DNA of 64,000 nt from Pseudomonas gingeri. GTDB lineage: Bacteria; Pseudomonadota; Gammaproteobacteria; Pseudomonadales; Pseudomonadaceae. The translations under genes and the position numbers were made by a program. The notes below the pieces were generated by a model. The model did not search any database. It worked only from the letters and a program-made list of their open reading frames with translations, and had not been told where the DNA came from. The DNA lies in NCBI RefSeq assembly GCF_013385635.1, contig NZ_JACAPR010000002.1:186001-250000 (forward strand), given 5' to 3'. The first letter of the stretch is position 1. Every line of letters starts with the position of its first letter. Of this stretch, positions 14,550 to 23,004 are shown in pieces.

Positions 14550-15488
14550 ATGAACACCAAGATCCGTTTCGCTTCGCTGGCGCTCTCGCTGTCACTGCCC
14601 CTGATGTTCGCCAGCGGCGCGGCCATGGCCGACCTGAAGATCGGCGTCAGCATGTCGCAGTTCGACGACACCTGGTTGACCTACCTGCGCGAGAACATGG
14701 ACAAGAAGGCCAAGTCGATGCCCGACGGCGTCAAGCTGCAGTTCGAAGACGCCCGCAGCGACGTGGTCAAGCAGTTGAGCCAGGTGGAAAGCTTTATCAG
14801 CCAGAAGGTCGACGCCATCGTCGTCAACCCGGTGGATACCGCGGCCACGAAGAAAATCACCGAAGCCGCGGTCAAGGCCGGTATCCCGTTGGTCTACGTC
14901 AACCGCCGCCCCGATGACCTGAACCTGCCCAAGGGTGTGGTCACCGTCGCTTCCAACGACCTGGAAGCCGGTCAGATGCAGATGCAGTACCTCGCCGACA
15001 AGCTGGGCGGCAAGGGCGATATCGTGATCCTGCTCGGCGACCTGGCCAACAACTCCACGACCAACCGTACCAAGGGCGTCAAGGAAGTCCTGGCCAAGTA
15101 CCCGAACATCAAGATCGACCAGGAGCAGACCGGTACCTGGTTGCGCGACAAGGGCATGACCCTGACCAATGACTGGCTGACCCAGGGCCGCAAATTCGAT
15201 GCGGTGGTTGCCAACAACGATGAAATGGCCATCGGCGCGTCCATGGCGCTGAATCAGGCGGGGGTGAAAAAGGGCAGCGTGCTGATCGCCGGGGTCGATG
15301 GCACGCCGGATGGCTTGCGGGCCGTGGAGAAAGGCGATATGACCGTCTCGGTGTTCCAGGATGCCAAGGGTCAGGCCGATGGCTCTATCGACACCGCGGT
15401 GAAGATGATCAAGAAGCAACCGGTGGAAGCCGCGGTCTGGGTGCCGTACAAGTTGATCACCCCGCAAAACGTCAAGGACTTCAAATAA
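14550..15488 (+). CDS. Periplasmic sugar-binding protein, myo-inositol/ribose type
   Basis: Substrate-binding protein of a CUT2-type ABC importer, 312 residues with a signal peptide (cleavage near AAMA-D, residue 27). The mature part has the two-lobe RbsB-like fold (Peripla_BP_4): KIGVSMSQFDDTWL at the N-terminus, VDAIVVNPVDT, VYVNRRP, ASNDLEAGQMQ, AVVANNDEMAIGA and AGVDGTPDGL. These phrases are closest in my memory to inositol-binding proteins, and the operator upstream supports that. Ribose or another pentose/polyol remains possible. It is the first of three genes with ATPase and permease. Confidence 0.8.
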   Translation: MNTKIRFASLALSLSLPLMFASGAAMADLKIGVSMSQFDDTWLTYLRENMDKKAKSMPDGVKLQFEDARSDVVKQLSQVESFISQKVDAIVVNPVDTAATKKITEAAVKAGIPLVYVNRRPDDLNLPKGVVTVASNDLEAGQMQMQYLADKLGGKGDIVILLGDLANNSTTNRTKGVKEVLAKYPNIKIDQEQTGTWLRDKGMTLTNDWLTQGRKFDAVVANNDEMAIGASMALNQAGVKKGSVLIAGVDGTPDGLRAVEKGDMTVSVFQDAKGQADGSIDTAVKMIKKQPVEAAVWVPYKLITPQNVKDFK

Positions 15489-15501
15489 GCTTGGCGTCCA
15501 T

Positions 15502-15512
15502 AACAACAATAA
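15502..15512 (+). promoter_or_regulatory. Crc/Hfq-type CA motif between binding protein and ATPase genes
   Basis: AACAACAATAA has two overlapping AANAANAA matches in the 78-base gap before the ATPase start at 15567. It is farther from that start than usual, so its effect is less certain. Confidence 0.45.
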
Positions 15513-15566
15513 GCCGGCAGGGTGCCGATGGCGCCTTGCCCACCCCGAGCCGAGGAGTACCCGACC

Positions 15567-17138
15567 ATGCTCGCTAGCGCGACTGCTGCGTCCACACCAC
15601 AGGCATCCCCTGCGTCCACCGTCGACGCAACGGCTGCCGACGCGCCCTACCTGCTGGAAGTGGTCAACGTCAGCAAGGGCTTTCCCGGTGTGATTGCCCT
15701 GTCCAATGTACAACTGCGGGTTCGCCCCGGTTCGGTCCTGGCGCTGATGGGTGAGAACGGTGCCGGCAAGTCGACCCTGATGAAGATCATCGCCGGCATC
15801 TACCAGCCGGACGCCGGCGAATTGCGCCTGCGCGGCAAGCCGGTGACCTTCGACACGCCCCTGGCGGCGTTGCAGTCGGGGATCGCGATGATCCACCAGG
15901 AACTCAACCTGATGCCGCACATGAGCATCGCCGAGAACATCTGGATCGGTCGCGAACAGCTCAACGGCTTCCACATGGTTGATCATCGAGAAATGCATCG
16001 GTGCACCGCGCGCCTGCTCGAACGCCTGCGAATCAACCTCGATCCGGAAGAACTGGTGGGCAACCTGAGCATCGCCGAACGGCAGATGGTCGAGATCGCC
16101 AAGGCGGTGTCCTACGATTCGGATGTACTGATCATGGACGAGCCCACCTCGGCCATCACCGAGAAGGAGGTCGCGCACCTGTTCTCGATCATCGCCGACC
16201 TCAAGTCCCAGGGTAAGGGCATCGTCTATATCACCCACAAGATGAACGAAGTCTTCAGCATCGCCGATGAAGTCGCGGTATTTCGCGACGGCCAGTACAT
16301 CGGCCTGCAACGGGCCGACAGCATGGACGGCGACAGCCTGATCTCGATGATGGTCGGACGCGAGTTGAACCAGTTGTTCCCGGTGCGCGAGAAGCCCGTC
16401 GGCGACTTGTTGCTGTCGGTGCGGGACCTGCGCCTGGATGGAGTCTTCCAGGGCGTATCGTTCGACCTGCATGCCGGGGAAATCCTCGGGATCGCCGGCC
16501 TCATGGGCTCGGGACGGACCAATGTCGCGCAAACCCTGTTCGGCATCACCCCGGCCAGCGGCGGCGAGATCCGCCTGGACGGCAAGCCGCTGCGGGTCAG
16601 CGATCCGCACCTGGCGATCGAGAAGGGCTTTGCACTGTTGACCGAGGATCGCAAGCTCAGCGGCCTGTTTCCTTGCCTGTCGGTGCTGGAAAACATGGAA
16701 ATGGCGGTACTGCCGCATTATGTCGGCAACGGCTTTATCCAGCAGAAGGCCCTGCGCGCGCTGTGCGAGGACATGTGCAAGAAGCTGCGGGTCAAAACCC
16801 CGTCCCTGGAACAGTGCATCGATACCCTGTCCGGCGGCAACCAGCAGAAGGCCTTGCTCGCGCGCTGGCTGATGACCAACCCGAGGGTGCTGATCCTCGA
16901 CGAGCCGACCCGTGGCATCGACGTCGGGGCCAAGGCCGAGATCTATCGCCTGATCGCCTACCTCGCCAGCGAGGGCATGGCGGTGATCATGATTTCTTCG
17001 GAACTGCCGGAAGTGCTGGGCATGAGCGACCGGGTGATGGTCATGCACGAAGGCGACCTGATGGGCACCCTGGATCGCAGCGAGGCCACGTCGGAGCGCG
17101 TGATGCAACTGGCGTCGGGTATCTCGGCGATTCACTGA
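15567..17138 (+). CDS. Sugar ABC transporter ATPase (two ABC domains)
   Basis: ATPase of the CUT2 sugar importer, 523 residues from the ATG at 15567 (GAGGAG 9 bases before; in-frame GTG 15522 and ATG 15528 rejected). Two fused ABC domains: the first has Walker [10 protein letters not shown] and Walker [10 protein letters not shown]; the second has a degenerate Walker A (GLMGSGRTN), the signature LSGGNQQK and [14 protein letters not shown]. The degenerate second P-loop is normal for RbsA-type proteins. It lies between the binding protein and permease and is probably cotranscribed with both. Confidence 0.92.
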   Translation: MLASATAASTPQASPASTVDATAADAPYLLEVVNVSKGFPGVIALSNVQLRVRPGSVLALMGENGAGKSTLMKIIAGIYQPDAGELRLRGKPVTFDTPLAALQSGIAMIHQELNLMPHMSIAENIWIGREQLNGFHMVDHREMHRCTARLLERLRINLDPEELVGNLSIAERQMVEIAKAVSYDSDVLIMDEPTSAITEKEVAHLFSIIADLKSQGKGIVYITHKMNEVFSIADEVAVFRDGQYIGLQRADSMDGDSLISMMVGRELNQLFPVREKPVGDLLLSVRDLRLDGVFQGVSFDLHAGEILGIAGLMGSGRTNVAQTLFGITPASGGEIRLDGKPLRVSDPHLAIEKGFALLTEDRKLSGLFPCLSVLENMEMAVLPHYVGNGFIQQKALRALCEDMCKKLRVKTPSLEQCIDTLSGGNQQKALLARWLMTNPRVLILDEPTRGIDVGAKAEIYRLIAYLASEGMAVIMISSELPEVLGMSDRVMVMHEGDLMGTLDRSEATSERVMQLASGISAIH

Positions 17139-17198
17139 CTATATCAAGGCGGGCGCCGCGTACCGGGGCCTGCCGGTGGCAAGAGAGGATAAGCGGTC

Positions 17199-18236
17199 AT
17201 GAGTGCAGTCCTGGAAAACAAACCGGCGGACAACAAGCCCGCCCTGGCACCGATCAAGCACCGGCGACGGTTACCGACCGAACTGAGTATCTTCCTGGTG
17301 CTGATCGGCATCGGCCTGGTCTTCGAGCTGTTCGGCTGGATCGTCCGTGACCAGAGCTTCCTGATGAACTCCCAGCGCCTGGTGCTGATGATCCTGCAGG
17401 TCTCGGTGATCGGCCTGCTGGCCATCGGCGTGACCCAGGTCATCATTACCACCGGGATCGACCTGTCGTCCGGCTCGGTGCTGGCGTTGTCGGCGATGAT
17501 TGCCGCCAGCCTGGCGCAGACCTCGGATTTTTCCCGGGCGGTATTTCCTTCGCTGACCGACCTGCCAGTGTGGATACCGGTGGTGGCCGGGCTGGGTGTC
17601 GGGCTGCTGGCGGGGGCGATCAACGGCAGCATCATCGCCGTGACCGGGATTCCGCCCTTTATCGCCACCCTCGGCATGATGGTTTCGGCCCGCGGCCTGG
17701 CCCGCTACTACACCGAAGGGCAACCGGTGAGCATGCTCTCGGACTCCTACACGGCCATCGGCCACGGGGCGATGCCGGTGATCATCTTCCTGGTGGTGGC
17801 GGTGATCTTCCATATCGCCCTGCGCTATACCAAATACGGCAAGTACACCTACGCCATCGGCGGCAACATGCAGGCGGCCCGCACGTCGGGGATCAACGTC
17901 AAGCGTCACCTGGTGATCGTCTACAGTATTGCCGGGTTGCTCGCCGGGCTGGCCGGCGTGGTGGCCTCGGCCCGGGCGGCAACCGGGCAGGCGGGGATGG
18001 GCATGTCCTATGAGCTGGACGCGATTGCGGCGGCGGTTATCGGCGGTACCAGCCTGGCCGGCGGGGTGGGGCGCATTACCGGCACGGTGATCGGTGCACT
18101 GATCCTCGGGGTCATGGCCAGCGGTTTTACCTTTGTCGGCGTCGATGCCTATATCCAGGACATCATCAAGGGCCTGATCATCGTGATCGCGGTGGTGATC
18201 GACCAGTACCGCAACAAACGCAAGCTCAAGCGCTGA
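17199..18236 (+). CDS. Sugar ABC transporter permease, inositol/ribose type
   Basis: A 345-residue inner-membrane permease of the BPD_transp_2 family with about eight to ten hydrophobic helices. Family phrases: TTGIDLSSGSVLALS, FIATLGMM, YAIGGNMQAARTSGI, and AVIGGTSLAGGVGR near the C-terminus. The soluble N-terminal tail (about 28 residues) and the ending DIIKGLIIVIAVVIDQYRNK recall inositol permeases. It closes the three-gene operon; a REP pair follows 18 bases after the stop. Confidence 0.9.
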   Translation: MSAVLENKPADNKPALAPIKHRRRLPTELSIFLVLIGIGLVFELFGWIVRDQSFLMNSQRLVLMILQVSVIGLLAIGVTQVIITTGIDLSSGSVLALSAMIAASLAQTSDFSRAVFPSLTDLPVWIPVVAGLGVGLLAGAINGSIIAVTGIPPFIATLGMMVSARGLARYYTEGQPVSMLSDSYTAIGHGAMPVIIFLVVAVIFHIALRYTKYGKYTYAIGGNMQAARTSGINVKRHLVIVYSIAGLLAGLAGVVASARAATGQAGMGMSYELDAIAAAVIGGTSLAGGVGRITGTVIGALILGVMASGFTFVGVDAYIQDIIKGLIIVIAVVIDQYRNKRKLKR

Positions 18237-18253
18237 GTCCTCAAGGAGAGGTT

Positions 18254-18324
18254 GAGGGAGTGGGCTTGCCCACGAAGGGGCCCGAGAGGCCTCCGAAAGC
18301 TTCGGGGGCAAGCCCCCTCCCACA
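18254..18324. repeat. Pair of inverted REP elements (REP doublet)
   Basis: GTGGGCTTGCCCACGAAG and, inverted, TTCGGGGGCAAGCCCCCTCC face each other about 25 bases apart. This is the usual REP-doublet layout and probably acts as the 3-prime end element of the sugar-importer operon. Confidence 0.8.
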
Positions 18325-18672
18325 TGGCGTTGCGGAGCCGGTCGTCCCAGGTTACGGTGTCCTTGCGGACGGTCCCATTCCCTCCGGTTTTGCCGTTTGT
18401 CCCCTGAATGCGGGCACGGAACGGAATTTCTTGTTATAAACACACTCCGATACGCGTCCATGGGAAGGGCGCCAGGGCGCTTGCCCGGGGCTATCGGACG
18501 ATTATGCTGTCATTTCAGTTGCTGACTCGATAACTCGGCCTTAGACTGCCGCCCCTCGTAAATTGAGTGCCGGGTGGCGCTTGGAATGGACGGCGCCTTT
18601 CTGTGCATCCCCTCAGGTGCCCAGGACGCTCCCTAATTCGCCTTAATGCACGTATTTTCTATAGAGAAATCA
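18325..18672. other. Gene-poor spacer upstream of the DksA-like gene
   Basis: About 350 bases with no convincing reading frame. I looked for a Zur-type palindrome, because some DksA paralogues are zinc-regulated, and found only a GTTATAA half-site near 18434. It presumably holds the promoter of the DksA-like gene. Confidence 0.4.
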
Positions 18673-19077
18673 ATGACAAAGGAAAAGTTGCTGGCCATGC
18701 CGGCGGACGACTACATGAACGCCGAGCAACTGGCTTTCTTCACCGAGCTGCTGCAGGCAATGAAAGTCGAAACCCACGAGCGTATCGAGCAGAACCGTAT
18801 TGCCATCGAAAGCCTCGATACCCCGGCAGACCCGGCCGACGCCGCGTCCGTTGAAGAAGAGCGCACCTGGTTGGTGAATGCGATTGACCGCGACCAGCGC
18901 ATGCTGCCGCAACTGGAACAGGCCCTGGATCGCATTCGCGAAGACTCCTTCGGCTGGTGTGACGACAGTGGCGATGCGATCGGCCTCAAGCGCCTGTTGA
19001 TCAGCCCGACCACCAAATACTGCATCGAAGCTCAAGAGCGTCACGAGCAGATCGACAAGCACCAGCGCCAGGCCTGA
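18673..19077 (+). CDS. DksA/TraR-family RNA polymerase regulator with degenerate zinc finger (DksA2-like)
   Basis: DksA proteins enter the secondary channel of RNA polymerase and act with ppGpp. This one has 134 residues from the ATG at 18673 (ATG 18646 lacks a ribosome site). The coiled-coil tip keeps the acidic motif DPADAA (Asp53, Asp56, Ala58, matching DksA Asp71, Asp74, Ala76). The zinc finger does not: the four cysteines are replaced by Cys96, Ser99, Cys117, Ala120, with the original 21-residue spacing. That is the layout of zinc-independent DksA2-type paralogues that substitute for DksA when zinc is scarce. The zinc link is by analogy. No partner gene is adjacent. Confidence 0.85.
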   Translation: MTKEKLLAMPADDYMNAEQLAFFTELLQAMKVETHERIEQNRIAIESLDTPADPADAASVEEERTWLVNAIDRDQRMLPQLEQALDRIREDSFGWCDDSGDAIGLKRLLISPTTKYCIEAQERHEQIDKHQRQA

Positions 19078-19094
19078 TCCGGCCCTTGTCGATC

Positions 19095-19201
19095 GATCGT
19101 TCCCACGCGCAGCAAAGGAATGCAGCCCGTGGCGCTCCGCGTCACAAAGCGGACGCAGAGCGTCCAGTGAGGCATTCCCACGCAGGAGCGTGGGAACGAT
19201 C
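19095..19201. repeat. Dispersed ~107-bp repeat with inverted ends (copy 1)
   Basis: Bounded by GATCGTTCCCACGC and its complement GCGTGGGAACGATC, with two further internal palindromes built from ATGCAGCCC, GCTCCGCG and GAGCGTCC. A close copy lies in the opposite orientation at 47433-47544. No coding potential; a non-autonomous mobile or structural repeat common in fluorescent pseudomonads is likely. Confidence 0.8.
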
Positions 19202-19346
19202 GAACGATCGACTCTCCTGATATCCCCCGCGTCACTCTCAGCCTTCTCACTCCCCTTGCCGATTACAACTAACGGACCATGGCTAATGGCCTTGTAGTGG
19301 CGTTTAATGCAGGAAAACAACTAGAAGCTGAAAGTGGGTAACGCAC

Positions 19347-20972
19347 ATGTCTGGAGAAGGAATTCTGTCCGGGGTCCCGGCGCAATCGGAAGTGCAGTCG
19401 AAGTCCCCTTCGCGTTGGTGGGTACCGCTGATACAAAGTGTCGGACTGACATTGCTGCTGGCGGCCATGGCCTATGCCAGTTGGTCCCTGGCGGTCTGCC
19501 TGCCCCTGGCGCTGCTGCTGGTCTGGCTGCCCCGGTTCCGTTCAAGCCGGACATCGGTCGCCGCCGCTCCTGATAACAGCGCCTTGGGCGAGCTGACCCG
19601 TGACCTGTCCTACGCGACCAGCCATAACGCCTTGTCCGCCGCCGGCGTAGCCTTTTCGGTCAGGCAACTGGCCGGCAAGCTGCAGTCGCAACTCGGCGCC
19701 GCGGCGCAGATCGTCAGCAGTGCCGAAGTGATGATCGACACCGAACAAGCCACTTCACTGCTCAGCCAGCAAGCACTCGGTTCCGCCAGTGAAGCCCGCC
19801 AGAGCAGCGCCGAAGGGCATGCCGTGCTGTCGGAGTCGATCTCCCGCATGCACCAGCTCAGCCAGCGTGCCAACGCCAGCCGGGAGCTGATCGAGGCCCT
19901 GAGCCTGCGCAGCGAGGAAATCCAGCGGGTGACCCTGGTGATCCAGGCGATCGCCAGCCAGACCAACCTGCTGGCACTCAATGCCGCCATCGAGGCTGCG
20001 CGCGCCGGAGAGCACGGGCGCGGCTTTGCCGTGGTCGCCGATGAGGTCCGTGGCTTGGCCGGGCGTACCGCGACAGCCACCGACGAGGTTGGCGTGATGG
20101 TTGCCGATATCCAGCAACGCACCGCCCAGGTGGTGCAGCAGATCCGGCAACTGTCCACGGACCTCGACGGCGGCGTCGAGCAGGTCGAACATACCGGCCG
20201 GCATCTGGAAAATATTGCCCGCCTGGCTGCCGGTGTCGAAAGCCAGGTCAGCGAAATCGCCCGTGGTGCACATAACAACCGCGAGCAACTGGGCAGCCTG
20301 TTTACCGCGGTGGAGCAGATGCGCAGCGACCTGGCGGTGAGCGACCAGCAGACCCGCAGCCTGGCCGAAGCCGCCGTGCAGATGGAGGGGCAGGCGGAAA
20401 CCATCAGCGAGCGCCTCGCCGAAGTCGGTCTGGACGACTATCACCAGCGAGTCTATGACCTTGCCCGTGAGGGTGCCGGGCAGATCGCCGCGCGCTTCGA
20501 GGCGGATATCGAACAAAACCGGGTCAGCCTCGACGACCTGTTCGACCGCAACTACCAGGCGATTGCCAATACCTCGCCGGCGAAGTTCCAGACACGCTTC
20601 GACCGTTATACCGACCAGGTCCTGCCGGCGATCCAGGAGCCGCTGTTGAGTCGTCACGAGGGCCTGGTATTTGCTATCGCCTGCACGCCCCAGGGCTATG
20701 TTCCGACCCACAACCAGGCCTTTTCCCAGCCCCTGACCGGCGATGTGGCGAAAGACACCCTGCAGAACCGGACCAAGCGCAAGTTTGATGATCGCACCGG
20801 CATTCGTTGTGGCAGCCACCAGCAACCGGTGCTGTTGCAGACCTATACTCGCGATACTGGCGAACTGATGCATGACCTGTCAGTGCCGATCATGGTCAAG
20901 GGGCGGCACTGGGGCGGCCTGCGCCTGGGCTACAAGCCGGAAAACGCACCCCAGGCGGCACGCAGGCGCTGA
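19347..20972 (+). CDS. Methyl-accepting chemotaxis-type receptor with C-terminal sensor region
   Basis: A 541-residue chemoreceptor. Two hydrophobic helices (about 24-65) form a membrane hairpin with almost no periplasmic loop. A cytoplasmic coiled coil leads to the conserved signalling tip, [20 protein letters not shown] (about 200-220) and [16 protein letters not shown]. Unlike classical receptors, about 160 residues follow the signalling domain, with [21 protein letters not shown] and a repeated Arg/Gly-rich pattern ending in [11 protein letters not shown]. This resembles a Cache-like sensor placed C-terminally, so the signal is probably sensed in the cytoplasm. The ribosome site is weak. 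The ligand is unknown. Confidence 0.88.
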   Translation: MSGEGILSGVPAQSEVQSKSPSRWWVPLIQSVGLTLLLAAMAYASWSLAVCLPLALLLVWLPRFRSSRTSVAAAPDNSALGELTRDLSYATSHNALSAAGVAFSVRQLAGKLQSQLGAAAQIVSSAEVMIDTEQATSLLSQQALGSASEARQSSAEGHAVLSESISRMHQLSQRANASRELIEALSLRSEEIQRVTLVIQAIASQTNLLALNAAIEAARAGEHGRGFAVVADEVRGLAGRTATATDEVGVMVADIQQRTAQVVQQIRQLSTDLDGGVEQVEHTGRHLENIARLAAGVESQVSEIARGAHNNREQLGSLFTAVEQMRSDLAVSDQQTRSLAEAAVQMEGQAETISERLAEVGLDDYHQRVYDLAREGAGQIAARFEADIEQNRVSLDDLFDRNYQAIANTSPAKFQTRFDRYTDQVLPAIQEPLLSRHEGLVFAIACTPQGYVPTHNQAFSQPLTGDVAKDTLQNRTKRKFDDRTGIRCGSHQQPVLLQTYTRDTGELMHDLSVPIMVKGRHWGGLRLGYKPENAPQAARRR

Positions 20973-20993
20973 GGGCCGCGCCCAGGCCTGATC

Positions 20994-21016
20994 CGAGCAC
21001 CGGCTTTACGTGCTCG
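20994..21016. other. Hairpin between convergent genes
   Basis: CGAGCAC (20994-21000) and GTGCTCG (21010-21016) with a 9-base loop, between the chemoreceptor and the convergent gene at 21038. No T-run, so at most a weak terminator. Confidence 0.35.
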
Positions 21017-21037
21017 AGTCGCTGTCCTGAGTGGGCT

Positions 21038-21451
21038 TCAGACGGTAATGTTGACCATCCCCGAAAGGATTTTTTCCGCCATGAACAGGGCGGTGCTGGT
21101 GCTGCTCAAGGCGCTGTTGAGGGCCATGACCTCGGCACGGGCCGGGATAGCGGCCGCATTGCGTGCCGCTTCGGTACGATAACGACCATTCTTGATCGCG
21201 GCCAGGCGGGCATTGGCCATGCGCAATTTCTGCTGCAATTGCTCCAGCTGTTTCTTGAGCTGCTTGATGCGATTCTTCGCCGCCAGTTCGTTGCCGGCCA
21301 TGCTCTGGCCAACCAACGATGGGCTGGAGTCGGTGTCCGGATCCTCACCCAGCAGAGAGCGAATGGAAAGGGGCGTATCCGAAGCATCGGTCTCATCACT
21401 TCGGTTGGTCAGCGAGGGCATTGGCACCGAGAGTGAATTCAGGTTGATCAT
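21038..21451 (-). CDS. Uncharacterised coiled-coil protein
   Basis: A 137-residue protein with no family I recognise. Residues 1-55 are polar and low-complexity (Ser, Asp, Thr, Pro). Residues about 56-92 are a strong Lys/Gln/Leu coiled coil (RIKQLKKQLEQLQQKLRMA). The C-terminal third is Ala/Ser-rich and mildly amphipathic. There is no signal peptide, membrane helix or cysteine. The layout of a disordered head, a coiled coil and an Ala-rich tail resembles secreted translocator-like or structural proteins, but this is only a shape comparison. It is convergent with the chemoreceptor. Confidence 0.7.
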   Translation of the reverse strand: MINLNSLSVPMPSLTNRSDETDASDTPLSIRSLLGEDPDTDSSPSLVGQSMAGNELAAKNRIKQLKKQLEQLQQKLRMANARLAAIKNGRYRTEAARNAAAIPARAEVMALNSALSSTSTALFMAEKILSGMVNITV

Positions 21452-21532
21452 GGTCGATGGCCTTGAATGAATTCTTGCCAGTGTATCGGCGCCGTTACCT
21501 TATCCTTGAGTCGTCGCCCACCCGCGCAGCCC

Positions 21533-21763
21533 TCAGTTGTTCAATGCACCGCCATCGACGGCGGCTTTCAAGGCCTTGGCCGCTTCCCTGGCGGCGCTGG
21601 CGGCCAGTTCGGAAGTCTTGAACCAGCGATCCTTCTCGACCTGATGGTGGGTGAGGGTGGTCAGTGGTGGCTTGGCCCGCATGACAATCACTGCCTGGAA
21701 CTCGCCTTCGATCTCTCTGGCTTCGCCCCGGATGAAAAACTCGCCGATATCAAATTCCGTCAC
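21533..21763 (-). CDS. Small conserved-type hypothetical protein (GTG start)
   Basis: A 76-residue acidic protein starting at GTG 21763, preceded on its strand by AAGGGAAGG, a strong ribosome binding site. It opens with TEFDIGEFFIRGEAREIEGE, a beta-strand pattern, and ends in an Ala/Lys helix (AAREAAKALKAAVDG). I do not recognise a domain. Same strand as the coiled-coil gene downstream (81-base gap), so the two may share a transcript. Confidence 0.6.
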   Translation of the reverse strand: MTEFDIGEFFIRGEAREIEGEFQAVIVMRAKPPLTTLTHHQVEKDRWFKTSELAASAAREAAKALKAAVDGGALNN

Positions 21764-22370
21764 GTATGGCCTTCCCTTGGAGGTGGTTCTGCTGCTAAAA
21801 ACGTACGTTGTCTACGCGCGAACGGAAGTCGTTCCTGTTGTGCGCGCAGTATGGCAGTTGTTGCCACGGGGCGGGCTTTCATCGACAGGCCAAACCGTGA
21901 AGGGCTGGCAAGGCTGGAGATTTCTCCCGGAGCTTGTGTGGATAAGGGGCAAACCAGACACCGATCAGTACTTTTTGTCTTGTCTGATACCCAATGGTGG
22001 TGGTTTGATTAGCCGCGGCGGGCCGACGTGTTCTAGAATCGGCCAGTGCCCCGACATCTGTTTCATTCGGGGCGTTTTTTCAACTTGCGCATCGGAAACT
22101 ACGCTTTTTCAGGAAGGGGTTCCCCGTAACTTCCCTGTCTCACTTCCTTGAGTCAGTGATACACGGTGTTTTCCTTCACGCTCTGGTGATTGTTCGCAGA
22201 AGTCACGGGGTTTTGGATCCTTTAGTCTTCCTGTGTTCCCCCGAGGGGCCTGCGCGAGGCCGATTTGCAGTCATCAGGGTTTCCAGTGAGTCACTGTCGG
22301 CAGTCGCCGAATGTCTTGAGCTGCCCGGTCCATGGCGGGCGGCTTCATTTTTGGGTTTGAGGGTTTTTCG
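21764..22370. other. Long spacer holding an orphan terminator; no convincing gene
   Basis: About 600 bases. Open frames on the plus strand here have unlike composition and no ribosome sites. The clearest element is the terminator at 22048-22080, which no annotated plus-strand gene needs. TAGAAT at 22034-22039 just before it looks like a -10 box. Confidence 0.4.
22048..22080 (+). terminator. Orphan Rho-independent terminator (possible small RNA 3-prime end)
   Basis: GCCCCGA (22048-22054) pairs with TCGGGGC (22067-22073) over a 12-base loop, followed by GTTTTTT. No plus-strand gene ends upstream within 1 kb except the chemoreceptor at 20972, so it could end an unannotated small RNA. Confidence 0.7.
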
Positions 22371-22838
22371 TTGGCAGTCAGCAATCTCGATATGCATGCG
22401 TTGTTTGTACTGGGCGATCTGCGGGCCAAACTGGTCAAGCAGTTCCAATCACGTTTTATCTACATCACCGAACAAACCGCCGAAGGCATCTATATTGCCG
22501 AAATCGACACCGAAAGCGCATTGGTGGTCGATGACAAGCAGCGTCTTGAACTGAAAGTCGGCGATCACTTCCGGGCGGCAGTATTGCCCAGCCGCGAAGG
22601 TGGCAAGTTCGATATAAAGTTTCGTGAAATCAAGCTGACGGTCTATGGCCTGGGTGACTATGCCTATGTCACCACGGAACTGGGGCATGCCATCCTGTTC
22701 AAGGAAGGGCACGCAGTGGTGATGGTCTTCGCCGCCCACGAGCAGTTGCAGGAAGGCCTGACCAAGACTCTAAAGGACGTGACCAAGAAGGCCGCGAAGT
22801 GGCGCAAGGGCGAGTTGACCTTCAAGGCCAGCGAGTAA
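22371..22838 (+). CDS. Uncharacterised soluble protein
   Basis: About 155 residues if the TTG at 22371 is used, or 148 from ATG 22392 (MHALFVLGDLRAKLVKQF); an upstream ATG at 22332 is also open. It has no signal peptide or membrane helix. The middle is rich in beta-strands (FIYITEQTAEGIYIAEIDTE), and the C-terminus is Lys-rich and helical. I do not recognise the family. Base composition and codon use match neighbouring genes, which supports a real gene. The exact start is undecided because no strong ribosome binding site is visible. Confidence 0.65.
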   Translation: MAVSNLDMHALFVLGDLRAKLVKQFQSRFIYITEQTAEGIYIAEIDTESALVVDDKQRLELKVGDHFRAAVLPSREGGKFDIKFREIKLTVYGLGDYAYVTTELGHAILFKEGHAVVMVFAAHEQLQEGLTKTLKDVTKKAAKWRKGELTFKASE

Positions 22839-23004
22839 GTCAAGAGTGTCAGTAGGGGCTGACAGGAGTTGCAGAAACTTCAGATGCGGGACATGGAATA
22901 AATCGGCACTCGCCTGGCCTGGAACCTCTACTAAAGTCTGTTGACTGATTATTCAGAGACTTTCGGCTCTCCGTCGAAAGGTATCCAGCGACAGAGGTAG
23001 ACCC

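Noticed and set aside
14592..17135. 847-codon open frame on the minus strand
   Set aside because: It is antisense to the binding-protein and ATPase genes, which have complete family motifs. Long antisense frames are expected in GC-rich coding DNA.
18325..18672. Zur box upstream of the DksA-like gene
   Set aside because: Only one GTTATAA half-site was found, no palindrome.
21467..22554. Three overlapping plus-strand open frames of 132-181 codons
   Set aside because: No ribosome binding sites, unlike amino-acid composition, and they cross the terminator at 22048-22080. Treated as non-coding.
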